NCBI GenBank assembly: GCA_964443325.1
Contig: CAYUCL010000005.1
Location: 22,631 to 86,630, forward strand
DNA from: DAOUVR01 sp034430535
Lineage (GTDB): Bacteria > Chloroflexota > Dehalococcoidia > E44-bin15
Length of the DNA stretch: 64,000 bases
Direction: 5' to 3'
Both the position numbers and the translations under genes were made by a program. Below, piece after piece: positions 43,592 to 52,397 of the stretch; within the stretch, counting starts at the first letter, position 1, and every line of letters starts with the position of its first letter. The notes below the pieces were generated by a model. It worked only from the letters and a program-made list of their open reading frames with translations, did not search any database and was not told where the DNA came from.

Positions 43592-44083
43592 ATTAAGAAA
43601 GCAATTCCGGCGTTGCTAATTACTGTCGTAATCGCCATAGCCGTGATAGCGACGATCGCTGCAACTGGTGGATTTGAGCCTAAAGCGACGCCTACGCCAA
43701 CATCCATGGCAACGCCTACACCTACATCTACGCCAACCACCGAAGAAATCTTTGCCAATTCATTATGGGCAGCAGTTACGATAGGTGAATATGTTCATCG
43801 GCTTGGTTTTGAGCTATTCAACGGGTCAACGGAAACGATTACTATAAAGAAGGTGGAATTCTACAATCGAGATGGACATATTGAATATCTCATCTCCGAG
43901 GAAGATATTGTAGAAATTTGGGGCTCGGGTGAAGTCGCTCCCAGCGACTACTTTAGCGGAAGTTATGATTTTACAATACAACCCCTAAAGGACGACGTGA
44001 AGCAATGGGAAGCGGAGTGGCACTGTGTCAGGGCAGATGGCCAAGACTTCGTGGTTGTCGGGGCATTTAAGGAGGGATTTTAG
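43592..44083 (+). CDS. Membrane-anchored protein with Thr/Pro linker, probable AUU start
   Basis: The frame gives IKKAIPALLITVVIAIAVIA, a signal or anchor segment, then a Thr/Pro linker (TPTPTSMATPTPTSTPTTEE) and a beta-rich outer domain (about residues 50-163). There is no ATG, GTG or TTG ahead of the hydrophobic segment; the first codon after the upstream stop with correct spacing from a perfect AGGAGGTGAT (43580-43589) is ATT at 43592. The alternative TTG at 43613 would cut into the membrane segment. A one-base frameshift after an ATG at 43588 is the other explanation. The architecture resembles 39770-40363. Confidence 0.55.
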   Translation: MKKAIPALLITVVIAIAVIATIAATGGFEPKATPTPTSMATPTPTSTPTTEEIFANSLWAAVTIGEYVHRLGFELFNGSTETITIKKVEFYNRDGHIEYLISEEDIVEIWGSGEVAPSDYFSGSYDFTIQPLKDDVKQWEAEWHCVRADGQDFVVVGAFKEGF

Positions 44084-44398
44084 GCATTAACCCTCCAGCC
44101 CCGGTTTGCCTGGACTTCGAGCCGCTCGATTTCAATCATTGAGTTACACGTTCAAGCAATTCTTCAGTCCGTAAAAGGATGGGCGTCAACTCCTCAATCT
44201 GTTGCTATGATGCAACGTTGTTGGCACATCAGCCTGCGTCTAATGCATAATCTGAGGGCTCGTAAAAACCTGCAAAAGTCCAACGTTGTTGACACTCAGT
44301 GAAGCAGATGCTATAACTTGTTTTGCGGCAGTGGATTGGAGGAACCAACAGTTCTTCTATGTGGTTGTGGTGTGCTACTGGCACAGAAGGGGGTTACC
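44084..44398. promoter_or_regulatory. Intergenic region with twin repeat and promoter
   Basis: There is no gene. CAACGTTGTTGGCACATCAG (44213-44232) and CAACGTTGTTGACACTCAG (44281-44299) are imperfect direct repeats 68 bases apart. The second contains TTGACA (44289-44294), 17 bases ahead of TATAAC (44312-44317), a strong promoter for the gene at 44399; the first has TTGGCA at the same place. Confidence 0.5.
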
Positions 44399-45199
44399 AT
44401 GGACGAAGTCTGGATATATGCGATAATCTTTTTACTTGCAGGGGTTATTGTTTTTCTGCTCGGGCTTTCTTTTGGACTTGTTCGTAGACCGTATCGCAAT
44501 GTTCTCATGCATCGTTTCTGGGGAAAGGCAGCACTCGACCAAAATCTTATAATATCTTACGGAGCGCTGACCGATTCCCGGCAGACACAACCAGATCCAC
44601 CTTCTTATCGCTATGTCAAACGCTATCATGACGGCAGAGCACTGCAACTGGTTGGACCTGGGCCAAATATAACTGGCGGCGGTGAAATTCGCGCCGCTTC
44701 GTACATTATCAACTTGCTTAGGCCGTATCGAAGAAGGCCTGTTACAGTTGTGGATGATACGACTGCATTCGCAAACCTGAACCGAACAATTATTTGTTTG
44801 GGTGGTCCCTTATCCAATCAAATAACCGACTTGATGCTACGTGAGCCAAACAATAGATTTGTGGAATTCGGGCAAGAAGGAAATACCACTTTCATTCGTG
44901 ACAAGAAGTCTGACAAGAAGTTCGAAAACATCCAGGGATCGGTAAAGAAGGACTATGGCGCTATCCTGAAAATCCCTAACCTGCGATTCCCGGGTTATTT
45001 CTTCTTCGCGTGTGCCGGTTTGGGAGAATGGGGGACATCCGGCTCCGCTTGGTATCTTGCTAGGCAATGGCGAAACCTGCAGTCGGAGTTTAGAGGCCCC
45101 TTTGCTGTTATTGTTGAAGTAGAAATAGGATCTGATGAGAGCGCTCGCAGAGTTTTCCCAGAGGTGAAAAGGAGTGCCGTTAGCAATAGGTCCGCCTGA
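44399..45199 (+). CDS. Single-pass membrane protein of unknown family
   Basis: This 266-residue protein has an N-terminal membrane helix (YAIIFLLAGVIVFLLGLSFG) and a soluble domain. The start ATG 44399 follows AGAAGGGGG; the longer reading from 44318 is not supported. The soluble part contains ICLGGPLSNQITDLML (residues about 135-150), VKKDYGAILKIPN and FFFACAGLGEWGTSGSAWYL, an alternating strand-helix pattern that looks like a nucleotide- or ligand-binding fold. I do not recognise the family. No neighbour gives a strong hint. Confidence 0.65.
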   Translation: MDEVWIYAIIFLLAGVIVFLLGLSFGLVRRPYRNVLMHRFWGKAALDQNLIISYGALTDSRQTQPDPPSYRYVKRYHDGRALQLVGPGPNITGGGEIRAASYIINLLRPYRRRPVTVVDDTTAFANLNRTIICLGGPLSNQITDLMLREPNNRFVEFGQEGNTTFIRDKKSDKKFENIQGSVKKDYGAILKIPNLRFPGYFFFACAGLGEWGTSGSAWYLARQWRNLQSEFRGPFAVIVEVEIGSDESARRVFPEVKRSAVSNRSA

Positions 45200-45508
45200 C
45201 AGACCGTGCTTGTCTTCGTACAGATTCGCCTTGCAGTGACCCTCTTCTATGCCGAGAAAGTTATCACACATTTACAAAAAATGCTCCCATCGACAGGTTG
45301 ACAACAACCCACCATTGCAGACAAACAAGAGTCAATATTGTTCATCAAGGCCATATAATATCGGAGCGCTCAACATCCTCAGATAGGAAAATACAGTTTT
45401 TGACTTCTGTGCCGATGTTGAAGGGAAAGCACTTTCTCAACATGCGCCTATCGCATTTGCACTGGCGCTATCTTTTCGCTTACCAGCAGGCCAAGGAGGA
45501 TAGATACG
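45200..45508. other. Intergenic gap without recognisable features
   Basis: These 309 bases contain open frames but none with a ribosome site or conserved look, and no repeat of the families in this window. The ribosome site of the next gene (AAGGAGG) is at its right end. Confidence 0.4.
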
Positions 45509-47440
45509 ATGACAGAAGCCAAAGTGGCGCCCTACGGCTCCTGGAAATCGCCAATCACATCGGACCTGATTGTCTCTGAAACGATCAGCTTGGGGCAGAT
45601 CGCCCTCGACGGCGAAGATATCTACTGGGTGGAGATGCGCCCGGCAGAGGGCGGCCGGTACGTCGTTGTGCGACGCTCACCGGATGGGCAAATGGCCGAC
45701 GTTACACCACCACCCTTCAGCGCCCAGACACGGGTGCATGAGTACGGCGGCGGCGCATTCGTCGTCGCCGACGGCACGGTCTATTTCTCCAACTTCATCG
45801 ATCAACACCTGTACCGTCAGGACCCAGCATCAGAGCCACGGCCAATCACTACGGAGGCGGACTTGCGCTATGCCGACTGTATCATCAATCGGCGCCGAAG
45901 GCAGATGGTTTGCGTGCGGGAAGACCATACCGATGCTGAACGCCAAGCGGTCAACACCTTGGTAAGCCTTGCTCTTGATGACGGCAATGATGGTCAGGTG
46001 CTGGTCTCTGGAAATGATTTTTACTCATCGCCGCGGCTCAGCCCCGATGGATCCCGCCTGGCCTGGCTCACCTGGAACCATCCCAACATGCCATGGGATG
46101 GAACCGAGCTATGGGTTGGTGAGATAAGAAAAAATGGCTCAATTGACCACACCCAGCAAGTGGCGGGTGGCATCGACGAATCTATCTTTCAGCCGGAGTG
46201 GTCTTCTGACGGCATCCTGTACTTTGTCTCAGACCGAACCGGCTGGTGGAATCTGTATCGCTGGCGCGATGGGCGGATCGAACCGATGGTCAATACAGAG
46301 GCCGAGTTTGGTGTACCGCAGTGGCTCTTCCGCATGTCCACCTATGCCTTCGAATCGGAGAGCCGCATTATTTGCACATACGCCCAGCATGGGAAATGGC
46401 ATCTGGCAAGCCTCGATACGGCGACCGGCGAGTTCGCGGAGGTTGAGACCCCTTATACCTCCATTGGATTTCTCCGCGCAGCGCCGGGACTTGCTGTATT
46501 CCTCGCCGGCTCACCGAGCGAACCCACATCGGTCGTCCAGCTTGACCTTGTCACGCACGAACTGAAGGTGTTGCGTCGCTCTAGCCATGTCACAGTTGAG
46601 CCTGAGTACCTGTCGATGCCGCGAGCGATTGAATTCCCCACTGAGCACGGGCTGACGGCGCACGCCTTCTTCTACGCGCCAAATAATGGCGACTACACGG
46701 CACCATCTGGTGAGCGACCACCACTCCTCGTCATGAGCCATGGTGGGCCAACAGGTGCGACTTCCAGCACGCTCAACCTGATGGTCCAATATTGGACCAG
46801 TCGCGGTATCGCAGTCCTCGATGTAAACTACGGTGGAAGCACCGGCTACGGCCGGGCGTATCGTCAGCGGCTCGATGGTCAGTGGGGCATCGTAGATGTG
46901 GACGACTGCGTGAACAGCGTACGTTACCTTATCCAGCGCGATGAAGTCGATGCTGGCCGACTCGCCATCAGGGGAGGCAGCGCTGGCGGCTATACTACCC
47001 TTTGCGCGCTGACCTGCCGCGACGTCTTCAAGGCCGGGGCAAGCTACTTCGGCGTCAGCGATCCTGAAGCGCTAACCAAGGAGACACATAAATTCGAGTC
47101 GCACTACCTGGACCGACTGATTGGCCCATATCCCGAACGCCGTGACCTCTACGATGAACGTTCACCGATCAGCTTCGTCCACAGCCTCTCGTGCTCGGTG
47201 ATCTTCTTTCAGGGACTCGATGACAAAGTGGTCCCGCCCAACCAGGCGCTGAAGATGGTCGAGGCGCTGCGCGCCAAGGGCGTGCCTGTCGCCTACGTCC
47301 CGTTCGAGGGTGAGCAGCATGGCTTCCGCCGCGCCGAGAATATCAAGCGCGCCCTTGACGCTGAGCTATATTTTTACTCAAAAATCTTTGGCTTCGAGCT
47401 GGCCGACCCAGTCGAGCCAGTGCCTATCGAGAACCTTTAG
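45509..47440 (+). CDS. S9-family serine peptidase (acylaminoacyl-peptidase/DPP-like)
   Basis: This is a 643-residue prolyl-oligopeptidase-family enzyme. The N-terminal 360 residues form a beta-propeller with WD-like repeats (e.g. GSRLAWLTWNHPNMPWDGTE), and the C-terminal catalytic domain has the nucleophile elbow GGSAGGYTTL near residue 490, GLDDKVVPPNQ (catalytic Asp) near 570 and EQHGF (catalytic His) near 609. No signal peptide is visible, so it is probably cytoplasmic and acts on short peptides. The ATG at 45509 follows AAGGAGG. Base composition here looks richer in GC than the neighbours. Confidence 0.92.
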   Translation: MTEAKVAPYGSWKSPITSDLIVSETISLGQIALDGEDIYWVEMRPAEGGRYVVVRRSPDGQMADVTPPPFSAQTRVHEYGGGAFVVADGTVYFSNFIDQHLYRQDPASEPRPITTEADLRYADCIINRRRRQMVCVREDHTDAERQAVNTLVSLALDDGNDGQVLVSGNDFYSSPRLSPDGSRLAWLTWNHPNMPWDGTELWVGEIRKNGSIDHTQQVAGGIDESIFQPEWSSDGILYFVSDRTGWWNLYRWRDGRIEPMVNTEAEFGVPQWLFRMSTYAFESESRIICTYAQHGKWHLASLDTATGEFAEVETPYTSIGFLRAAPGLAVFLAGSPSEPTSVVQLDLVTHELKVLRRSSHVTVEPEYLSMPRAIEFPTEHGLTAHAFFYAPNNGDYTAPSGERPPLLVMSHGGPTGATSSTLNLMVQYWTSRGIAVLDVNYGGSTGYGRAYRQRLDGQWGIVDVDDCVNSVRYLIQRDEVDAGRLAIRGGSAGGYTTLCALTCRDVFKAGASYFGVSDPEALTKETHKFESHYLDRLIGPYPERRDLYDERSPISFVHSLSCSVIFFQGLDDKVVPPNQALKMVEALRAKGVPVAYVPFEGEQHGFRRAENIKRALDAELYFYSKIFGFELADPVEPVPIENL

Positions 47441-47474
47441 GATGGCACAACCTACCCCGAATGGAGGATGAGAA

Positions 47475-48980
47475 GTGACCAAGAAATCGATTATCATCAT
47501 CGGGGCCGGGCTGGCCGGCCTATCCACTGGCTGCTACGCCCAGATGAACGGCTACCGCAGCCATATCTTCGAGCACCACGCCGTGCCGGGTGGCGTGGCA
47601 GCAACCTGGAAACGCAATGGCTATGCCATTGACCGCGGCATCCACTTCATCATGGGCCACAAACCGGGCGCAGCGCTCCACGAGCTGTACCGTGAGCTGA
47701 GCATCGCCGAGGCTAACCGCTTCGTCGACATAACTACCTATGCCCGTTTCAGCGACGAAGCCAGCGGGCGTACCGTGGAGGTTACGCAGGATCTAGACCG
47801 CCTAGCCCATGATTTGAAGGCTTTCTCGCCAGGCGACGCCCGGGTGATTAACGAATTGATCGCTGGCGCTCGCGCCACCCAGGGCCTCGATATGAGTGAG
47901 ATAGGGATGAGCAAGCCGCCCGAGATGGTGGGCCGCCTGGAGCGACTCAAACAAATCTGGAACATACGTCGTGTGTTCAAATACATGAGCACTAGGTACG
48001 GCGAGTCCGTAGCCGACTATGTACAGGCCATTCATGACCCGTGGCTGCGTCAAGTGATCGAGAACCTGTTCCTGCCGGAGGTACCGGTGTGGTTCCTATT
48101 CATGCTTCTGGGACTGCTCGCCGACGGGCAGTTGGGGTTGTTGGAAGGGGGATGCCTTGGCTTTATCCAGGCCATTGAGAAACGCTACAAGGACTTGGGT
48201 GGACGGGTCACCTACAATGCCACCGTAGACAAGATTCTGGTGAAAAACGACCGGGCGGTAGGCGTGCATCTGGCCAGCGGCAGTAAGCAACACGCCGACG
48301 TCGTCGTCTCCGCAGCCGACGGATATAGCACCATCTTCAAGATGCTGGGCGGGCGCTACGTAGACGACGAGATTGAGAAACGGTACACGAATTGGATGCT
48401 GATACGCCCCACGATGATGGTCAGCTTCGGAGTCAACCGTGAATTCACTGGTGAACCATGGCTGACCGTCATCAATCTTCGGCAGCCCTTCAGAGCGGGT
48501 AACCAATACATCGATACAATCACAATCCGCATATTCAATTACAGCTCAAGGTTTGCCCCAGAAGGAAAGACAGTGATCCAGGCCTCTTTTAAGACGGAGT
48601 GGGACTGGTGGAACGATTTGCAGAAGGACCAGCCACGCTACGAAGCCGAGAAGGAACGGGTTGCCGGGCAGGTGCTGAAGCGGCTAGAGGTGCACTATAC
48701 GGGTATCTCGTCACTGGTGGAGGTGGTCGACGTGGCCACGCCTTACACCACCTGGCGCTACACCCTGAACCATAATGGGGCCTACATGGGCTGGTTGCCA
48801 ACCCCAGAAGTGCTAAGCACCGTAGTAGCCAAGACACTGCCTGGCTTAGACAACTTCTACATGGCGGGCCAGTGGGTGATGCCTGGCGGCGGCGTCTCTC
48901 CCTGCCTCTCTTCCGGTCGCCATGTGGTACAACTCCTCTGCCACCACGAAGGGAAACCGTTTTATACCACCACCCCATAG
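47475..48980 (+). CDS. FAD-dependent phytoene-desaturase-like oxidoreductase
   Basis: This 501-residue flavoprotein of the CrtI/retinol-saturase group has an N-terminal Rossmann motif SIIIIGAGLAGLSTGCYAQ, the second FAD-side segment VPGGVAATWKRNGYAIDRGI near residue 37 and the C-terminal FAD contact MAGQWVMPGGGVSPCLSSGR near 462. The start is GTG 47475, preceded by GGAGGATGAG. It probably acts on an isoprenoid or polyunsaturated lipid. It lies directly after the S9 peptidase, with the same GC-rich look, but the two functions have no obvious link. Confidence 0.88.
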   Translation: MTKKSIIIIGAGLAGLSTGCYAQMNGYRSHIFEHHAVPGGVAATWKRNGYAIDRGIHFIMGHKPGAALHELYRELSIAEANRFVDITTYARFSDEASGRTVEVTQDLDRLAHDLKAFSPGDARVINELIAGARATQGLDMSEIGMSKPPEMVGRLERLKQIWNIRRVFKYMSTRYGESVADYVQAIHDPWLRQVIENLFLPEVPVWFLFMLLGLLADGQLGLLEGGCLGFIQAIEKRYKDLGGRVTYNATVDKILVKNDRAVGVHLASGSKQHADVVVSAADGYSTIFKMLGGRYVDDEIEKRYTNWMLIRPTMMVSFGVNREFTGEPWLTVINLRQPFRAGNQYIDTITIRIFNYSSRFAPEGKTVIQASFKTEWDWWNDLQKDQPRYEAEKERVAGQVLKRLEVHYTGISSLVEVVDVATPYTTWRYTLNHNGAYMGWLPTPEVLSTVVAKTLPGLDNFYMAGQWVMPGGGVSPCLSSGRHVVQLLCHHEGKPFYTTTP

Positions 48981-49030
48981 AGCAAAGTGTCGACAAAATC
49001 AAAAACAAAACAAAGAGGAGCACGAAGAAT

Positions 49031-49393
49031 ATGCCAGATAAGAATTTGGCACCGGTGTGCGGAATATATTGCGGAGCCTGCGAATACCTCGACACGCAAT
49101 GCCGCGGATGTGGCAATGTGGAAGGTAAGCCCTTCTGGACAACCCAAATGAAGGTCGAAATTTGCCCACTTTACAATTGCTGTATCAACGAAAAGCAGCT
49201 AGAACACTGTGGACTGTGTAATGAATTCCCCTGCGGAACATTCACCGAACTACGCGACCCCTCCCTGAGCGAAGAAGAGGCTAATAAATCCTTGCTCCAG
49301 CGACAGAGTGACCTTATGAGAAGAAAGGAAATCGGGACGGAGAAGTGGCTTGAGGAGAAGGAGGCTTGCAATAGTAAAGACGAACTCTTATAG
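49031..49393 (+). CDS. DUF3795 protein
   Basis: This 120-residue protein has the family signature CGIYCGACEYLDTQCRGCG near the start, then ICPLYNCCINEKQLEHCGLC and EFPC, giving the usual row of cysteines that suggests zinc or iron-sulfur binding. The start is ATG 49031 with AGAGGAG ahead. The function of the family is not known; it appears widely in anaerobes. Confidence 0.8.
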   Translation: MPDKNLAPVCGIYCGACEYLDTQCRGCGNVEGKPFWTTQMKVEICPLYNCCINEKQLEHCGLCNEFPCGTFTELRDPSLSEEEANKSLLQRQSDLMRRKEIGTEKWLEEKEACNSKDELL

Positions 49394-49462
49394 TGTGGTT
49401 CGGACTCCATGCTCACTTTGGGATAACCTAATTCATAAACTTCGATTATGTAAAGGAGTATC

Positions 49463-50221
49463 ATGAACAAGCTACAAGATCGACCTCGTCCTCTGCTGAT
49501 GGCTCATCGCGGCGATCCAGTCCATGCGCCAGAAAACACCTTCGCATCATTCCAACTGGCGTTTGACAGCGGCGCCGACATTCTGGAGACTGACCTGTGG
49601 TTCAGCAAGGATGGCATCATTGTTTGCCATCATGATGACACGTTAGACCGCGTTACCGACGGTAGCGGTGCCATTACCGAAAAGAACCTGAAGGAAATAA
49701 AAACCGTACACGTGAAGCGCTCCTATTGCGGCCAGTTCGACGAAGCCAAGTATCCTGATGAACAAATCCCCACCCTGCAAGAGCTGCTGGACTTTACCCC
49801 TGCCGATGTGGCCCTGGCCCTGGAGCTTAAGGACCCATCCTTCAGTGAGCCAGAGCGTGCCGCCCAATTGATCGACATGATACGCCCCCGCATCGAAACG
49901 GGCACACTGATGTTGTTATCGTTCGATTCCGGTCTGTTGTGGGCTGCCCGCCAGGTCGAGCCATCCGTCTGGATCGGCGAAGTCAGTATGTACAGCCCCA
50001 ACCCTACCTTCGCTGGCAATGGCGTTGGCACCACATACAATGCAATGAAGAGTAATCCCGATTACATGAAAATCGCCCGTCAGAATAACCTGTGGGTCTG
50101 TCCGCTGGACCCAACACCGGAAGACCGGCTGCCATGGTATCTTGAGATCGGCGTTGACGCTGTGCTGACCGACCATCCTGACGTCACTCGCGCCGCACTG
50201 GCAAAGCTCAAGCAACGATAA
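49463..50221 (+). CDS. Glycerophosphodiester phosphodiesterase
   Basis: This 252-residue GDPD enzyme has AHRGDPVHAPENTFASFQLA near residue 14 with the catalytic His-Arg-Gly and Pro-Glu-Asn, TDLWFSKDGIIVCHHDDTLD (metal-binding acidic residues and second His), and LALELKDP near residue 116. It hydrolyses glycerophosphodiesters to glycerol-3-phosphate and an alcohol. There is no signal peptide, so it is cytoplasmic (UgpQ-like). The ATG at 49463 follows AAAGGAG. Confidence 0.93.
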   Translation: MNKLQDRPRPLLMAHRGDPVHAPENTFASFQLAFDSGADILETDLWFSKDGIIVCHHDDTLDRVTDGSGAITEKNLKEIKTVHVKRSYCGQFDEAKYPDEQIPTLQELLDFTPADVALALELKDPSFSEPERAAQLIDMIRPRIETGTLMLLSFDSGLLWAARQVEPSVWIGEVSMYSPNPTFAGNGVGTTYNAMKSNPDYMKIARQNNLWVCPLDPTPEDRLPWYLEIGVDAVLTDHPDVTRAALAKLKQR

Positions 50222-50308
50222 TAAAGTGTTTCTCATCTACTCCACATCAACCAGTGCTTGCACTCTCACCCCCGAGCTGTAGACATAGCATGTAGGCAAA
50301 AGCGACTA

Positions 50309-50767
50309 TTACCTGGCGTACAACCCCATGAGCTCCGCTTGAGCCAGGATATGTCCCTCCATCGCCTTAAGCAACTGCTCCTTGCCAGCCCCGGCAGCGA
50401 GTTCAAGTACCATATCCAGGGCATAGAGCTTGAAGAAGTAGCGGTGTGTGCCGCCGGGCGGACAGGGGCCACCGTAGGCCGACCGCCCCCAACTGCTTCG
50501 ACCATGCCGGCTGCCGTCGGACAATTCATCCTTGGACGGTACAGCCTCCGCCAGGGATGTGGTTTTGCCCGGCAGGTTATAGAGTACCCAGTGTACCCAT
50601 GTACCAACTGGCGCGTCGGGGTCATCGGAGATGAGGGCGAAGCTCTGGGTATTCGGGGGTGGATCGTTCCACTGAAGTGGCGGTGAGATGTCATCGCCAT
50701 CACAGGTGAACTTACGGGGGATCTTCTCCCCTGCGGCAAATGCAGTGCTGGTAATTTCAAAAGCCAT
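50309..50767 (-). CDS. YbhB/YbcL-type PEBP protein
   Basis: This 152-residue phosphatidylethanolamine-binding-protein homologue has FTCDGDDISPPLQWNDPP near residue 20, DDPDAPVGTWVHWVLYNLPG near 48 and GPCPPGGTHRYFFKLYALD near 100. These are the conserved anion-binding site motifs. The cellular role of bacterial PEBPs is largely unknown. The ATG at 50767 (minus strand) has AGGAGGT upstream. It is convergent with the glycerophosphodiesterase gene. Confidence 0.92.
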   Translation of the reverse strand: MAFEITSTAFAAGEKIPRKFTCDGDDISPPLQWNDPPPNTQSFALISDDPDAPVGTWVHWVLYNLPGKTTSLAEAVPSKDELSDGSRHGRSSWGRSAYGGPCPPGGTHRYFFKLYALDMVLELAAGAGKEQLLKAMEGHILAQAELMGLYAR

Positions 50768-51131
50768 CGTTTGACCTCCTTTCTCAGACAGACAGGCGCT
50801 TAATAGTCTAAAATACCACTTGACCGCTATGTTGCTAAGCTTGAAATTAGCCTGACTGCCGTGGTCTGTCAGATGCTAGCATCTGCCGTAGCAGCAGTCA
50901 ACCCTTTACGCCAGCCCAGATTATATTAGTGACATATCGCTTCTTCCCTAGCACACCCGTCATTGCATTAAGTCGAAGCCCTGAGTACAGTGACCCCCGC
51001 TTCGTCACTATGAGCCTGAACCCTTCGCATCCTGTCATTGAGATTGACAGAGTACGGAGCTTCGTATATCCTTGCTTTTAGCAGCGGTACACGGACAATA
51101 TATAAGCCATTTCGGTAGTTAAGGAGCAAAA
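50768..51131. other. Intergenic gap without a gene
   Basis: There is no gene and no clear promoter in these 364 bases. The middle part (about 50970-51062) carries GTCGAAGCCCTGAGTACAG and CCTGTCATTGAGATTGACAG stretches that look like degraded copies of CATTCTGAG-type dispersed repeats. Confidence 0.4.
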
Positions 51132-52397
51132 ATGCGCACGGAGAAAGACATATCTATTCCATCTGCTGACTCAGAGAGCACGGCCGATGACCTTGTAGCG
51201 TTGAGCCGTGTCTCAGCAGCAATCAGCAGCCTCAGAGACCTAGATGCTATCCTCGAGGTGGCTCTGGACAATGTGCTGAATATCATGAATGGAACCAGTG
51301 GAGGAATCCTGCTCCTGGACCAAGAAACACAAACGCTGTCCTATCGGGTCTATCGAGGGCTGTCCGCTGAATATACCAAGGAGATGCATCTCAAAGTTGG
51401 TGAGGGGATCGCCGGAAAGGTAGCTCAAAGCGGCAGGTCAATTTTACTGGAGGACATCTCCGCAGACCCACGTACCGCTCGACCTGAATGGGTGCGCCGA
51501 GAGGGTCTAAAGGCGTGGCTCAGCGTTCCTCTCCGAGCCAAAGAAGCTGTGTTGGGTGTTATTAATGTTGCCAGCCATGAGACGCACCACTTCACCAAGC
51601 ATGATATGCACCTCCTACACTCGATTGGCGACCAAGTGGGCGTTGCCATAGAGGAAGCAATGTTATACGAACAACTGAGGAAAAGCAGGGAAAGGTACCG
51701 ACAGTTGGCACAGCAGGTCCTATTAGCTCAGGAGGAGGAACGCAGGAGAATTGCCAGGGAACTGCACGATGAGACCAGTCAGTCACTTTCTGGACTAACT
51801 TTTAATTTACAAGCGCTAATAGAAATGGCGGACATGATTGGGATCCAAGACCCCGAGTTTAAATCTAGGTTAAACAAAGTACACTCGCTGGCGACCCAGA
51901 TAGGCAGTGAGGTGAGCCGACTAATAGCTGACCTACGCCCTGCTCTCCTGGACACGCTCGGCCTTGTTCCTGCCATTCGTCAGCATGCTGAATCTAACCT
52001 TACTTCCCTAGGTATCAATGTTTCCTTCGAATTCGATGATGTCGAACAGTCCATTCCGCCAGAGATGGAGGTGGGGCTCTTTCGCTGGGCTCAAGGAGCG
52101 ATCGGCAATATTGTGCAACACTCCCAAGCCAAAAACGTCACCATATCCTTAAAGCGCGAAGGTAATGAACTCATCCTTTCCATCAGTGATGATGGCAAGG
52201 GCTTTAACGTCTCCCAGATCACCGGGATAGAAGAGGGTGGGCGCGGTGCCGGCCTGTTCGGTATGAAAGAAAGGGTGCGCTTACTTGGTGGCAACTGCTC
52301 AGTCAACTCTCAGCCCGAGCAGGGGACTACAGCTACAGCTAGGGTTCCCCTAACCTGGATCACAGACGATGCAGAAGATACACGTATTAGTGGTTGA
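51132..52397 (+). CDS. GAF-domain sensor histidine kinase (NarX/DegS type)
   Basis: This 421-residue protein has a GAF domain at about residues 25-178 (GGILLLDQETQTLSYRVYRG; WLSVPLRAKEAVLGVINVAS), a coiled linker with EEERRRIARELHDETSQSLS (HisKA_3, the phospho-accepting His in LHDE near residue 216) and a HATPase domain ending GMKERVRLLGGNCSVNSQPE. There is no membrane segment, so it senses a cytoplasmic signal. Its stop overlaps the response regulator start, forming a classic two-component pair. The neighbouring oxidoreductase operon may be the target. Confidence 0.93.
   Translation: MRTEKDISIPSADSESTADDLVALSRVSAAISSLRDLDAILEVALDNVLNIMNGTSGGILLLDQETQTLSYRVYRGLSAEYTKEMHLKVGEGIAGKVAQSGRSILLEDISADPRTARPEWVRREGLKAWLSVPLRAKEAVLGVINVASHETHHFTKHDMHLLHSIGDQVGVAIEEAMLYEQLRKSRERYRQLAQQVLLAQEEERRRIARELHDETSQSLSGLTFNLQALIEMADMIGIQDPEFKSRLNKVHSLATQIGSEVSRLIADLRPALLDTLGLVPAIRQHAESNLTSLGINVSFEFDDVEQSIPPEMEVGLFRWAQGAIGNIVQHSQAKNVTISLKREGNELILSISDDGKGFNVSQITGIEEGGRGAGLFGMKERVRLLGGNCSVNSQPEQGTTATARVPLTWITDDAEDTRISG

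Noticed and set aside
44318..44398. Longer start of the membrane protein at 44318
   Set aside because: The extra residues overlap the predicted promoter output region and have no ribosome site; ATG 44399 has one.
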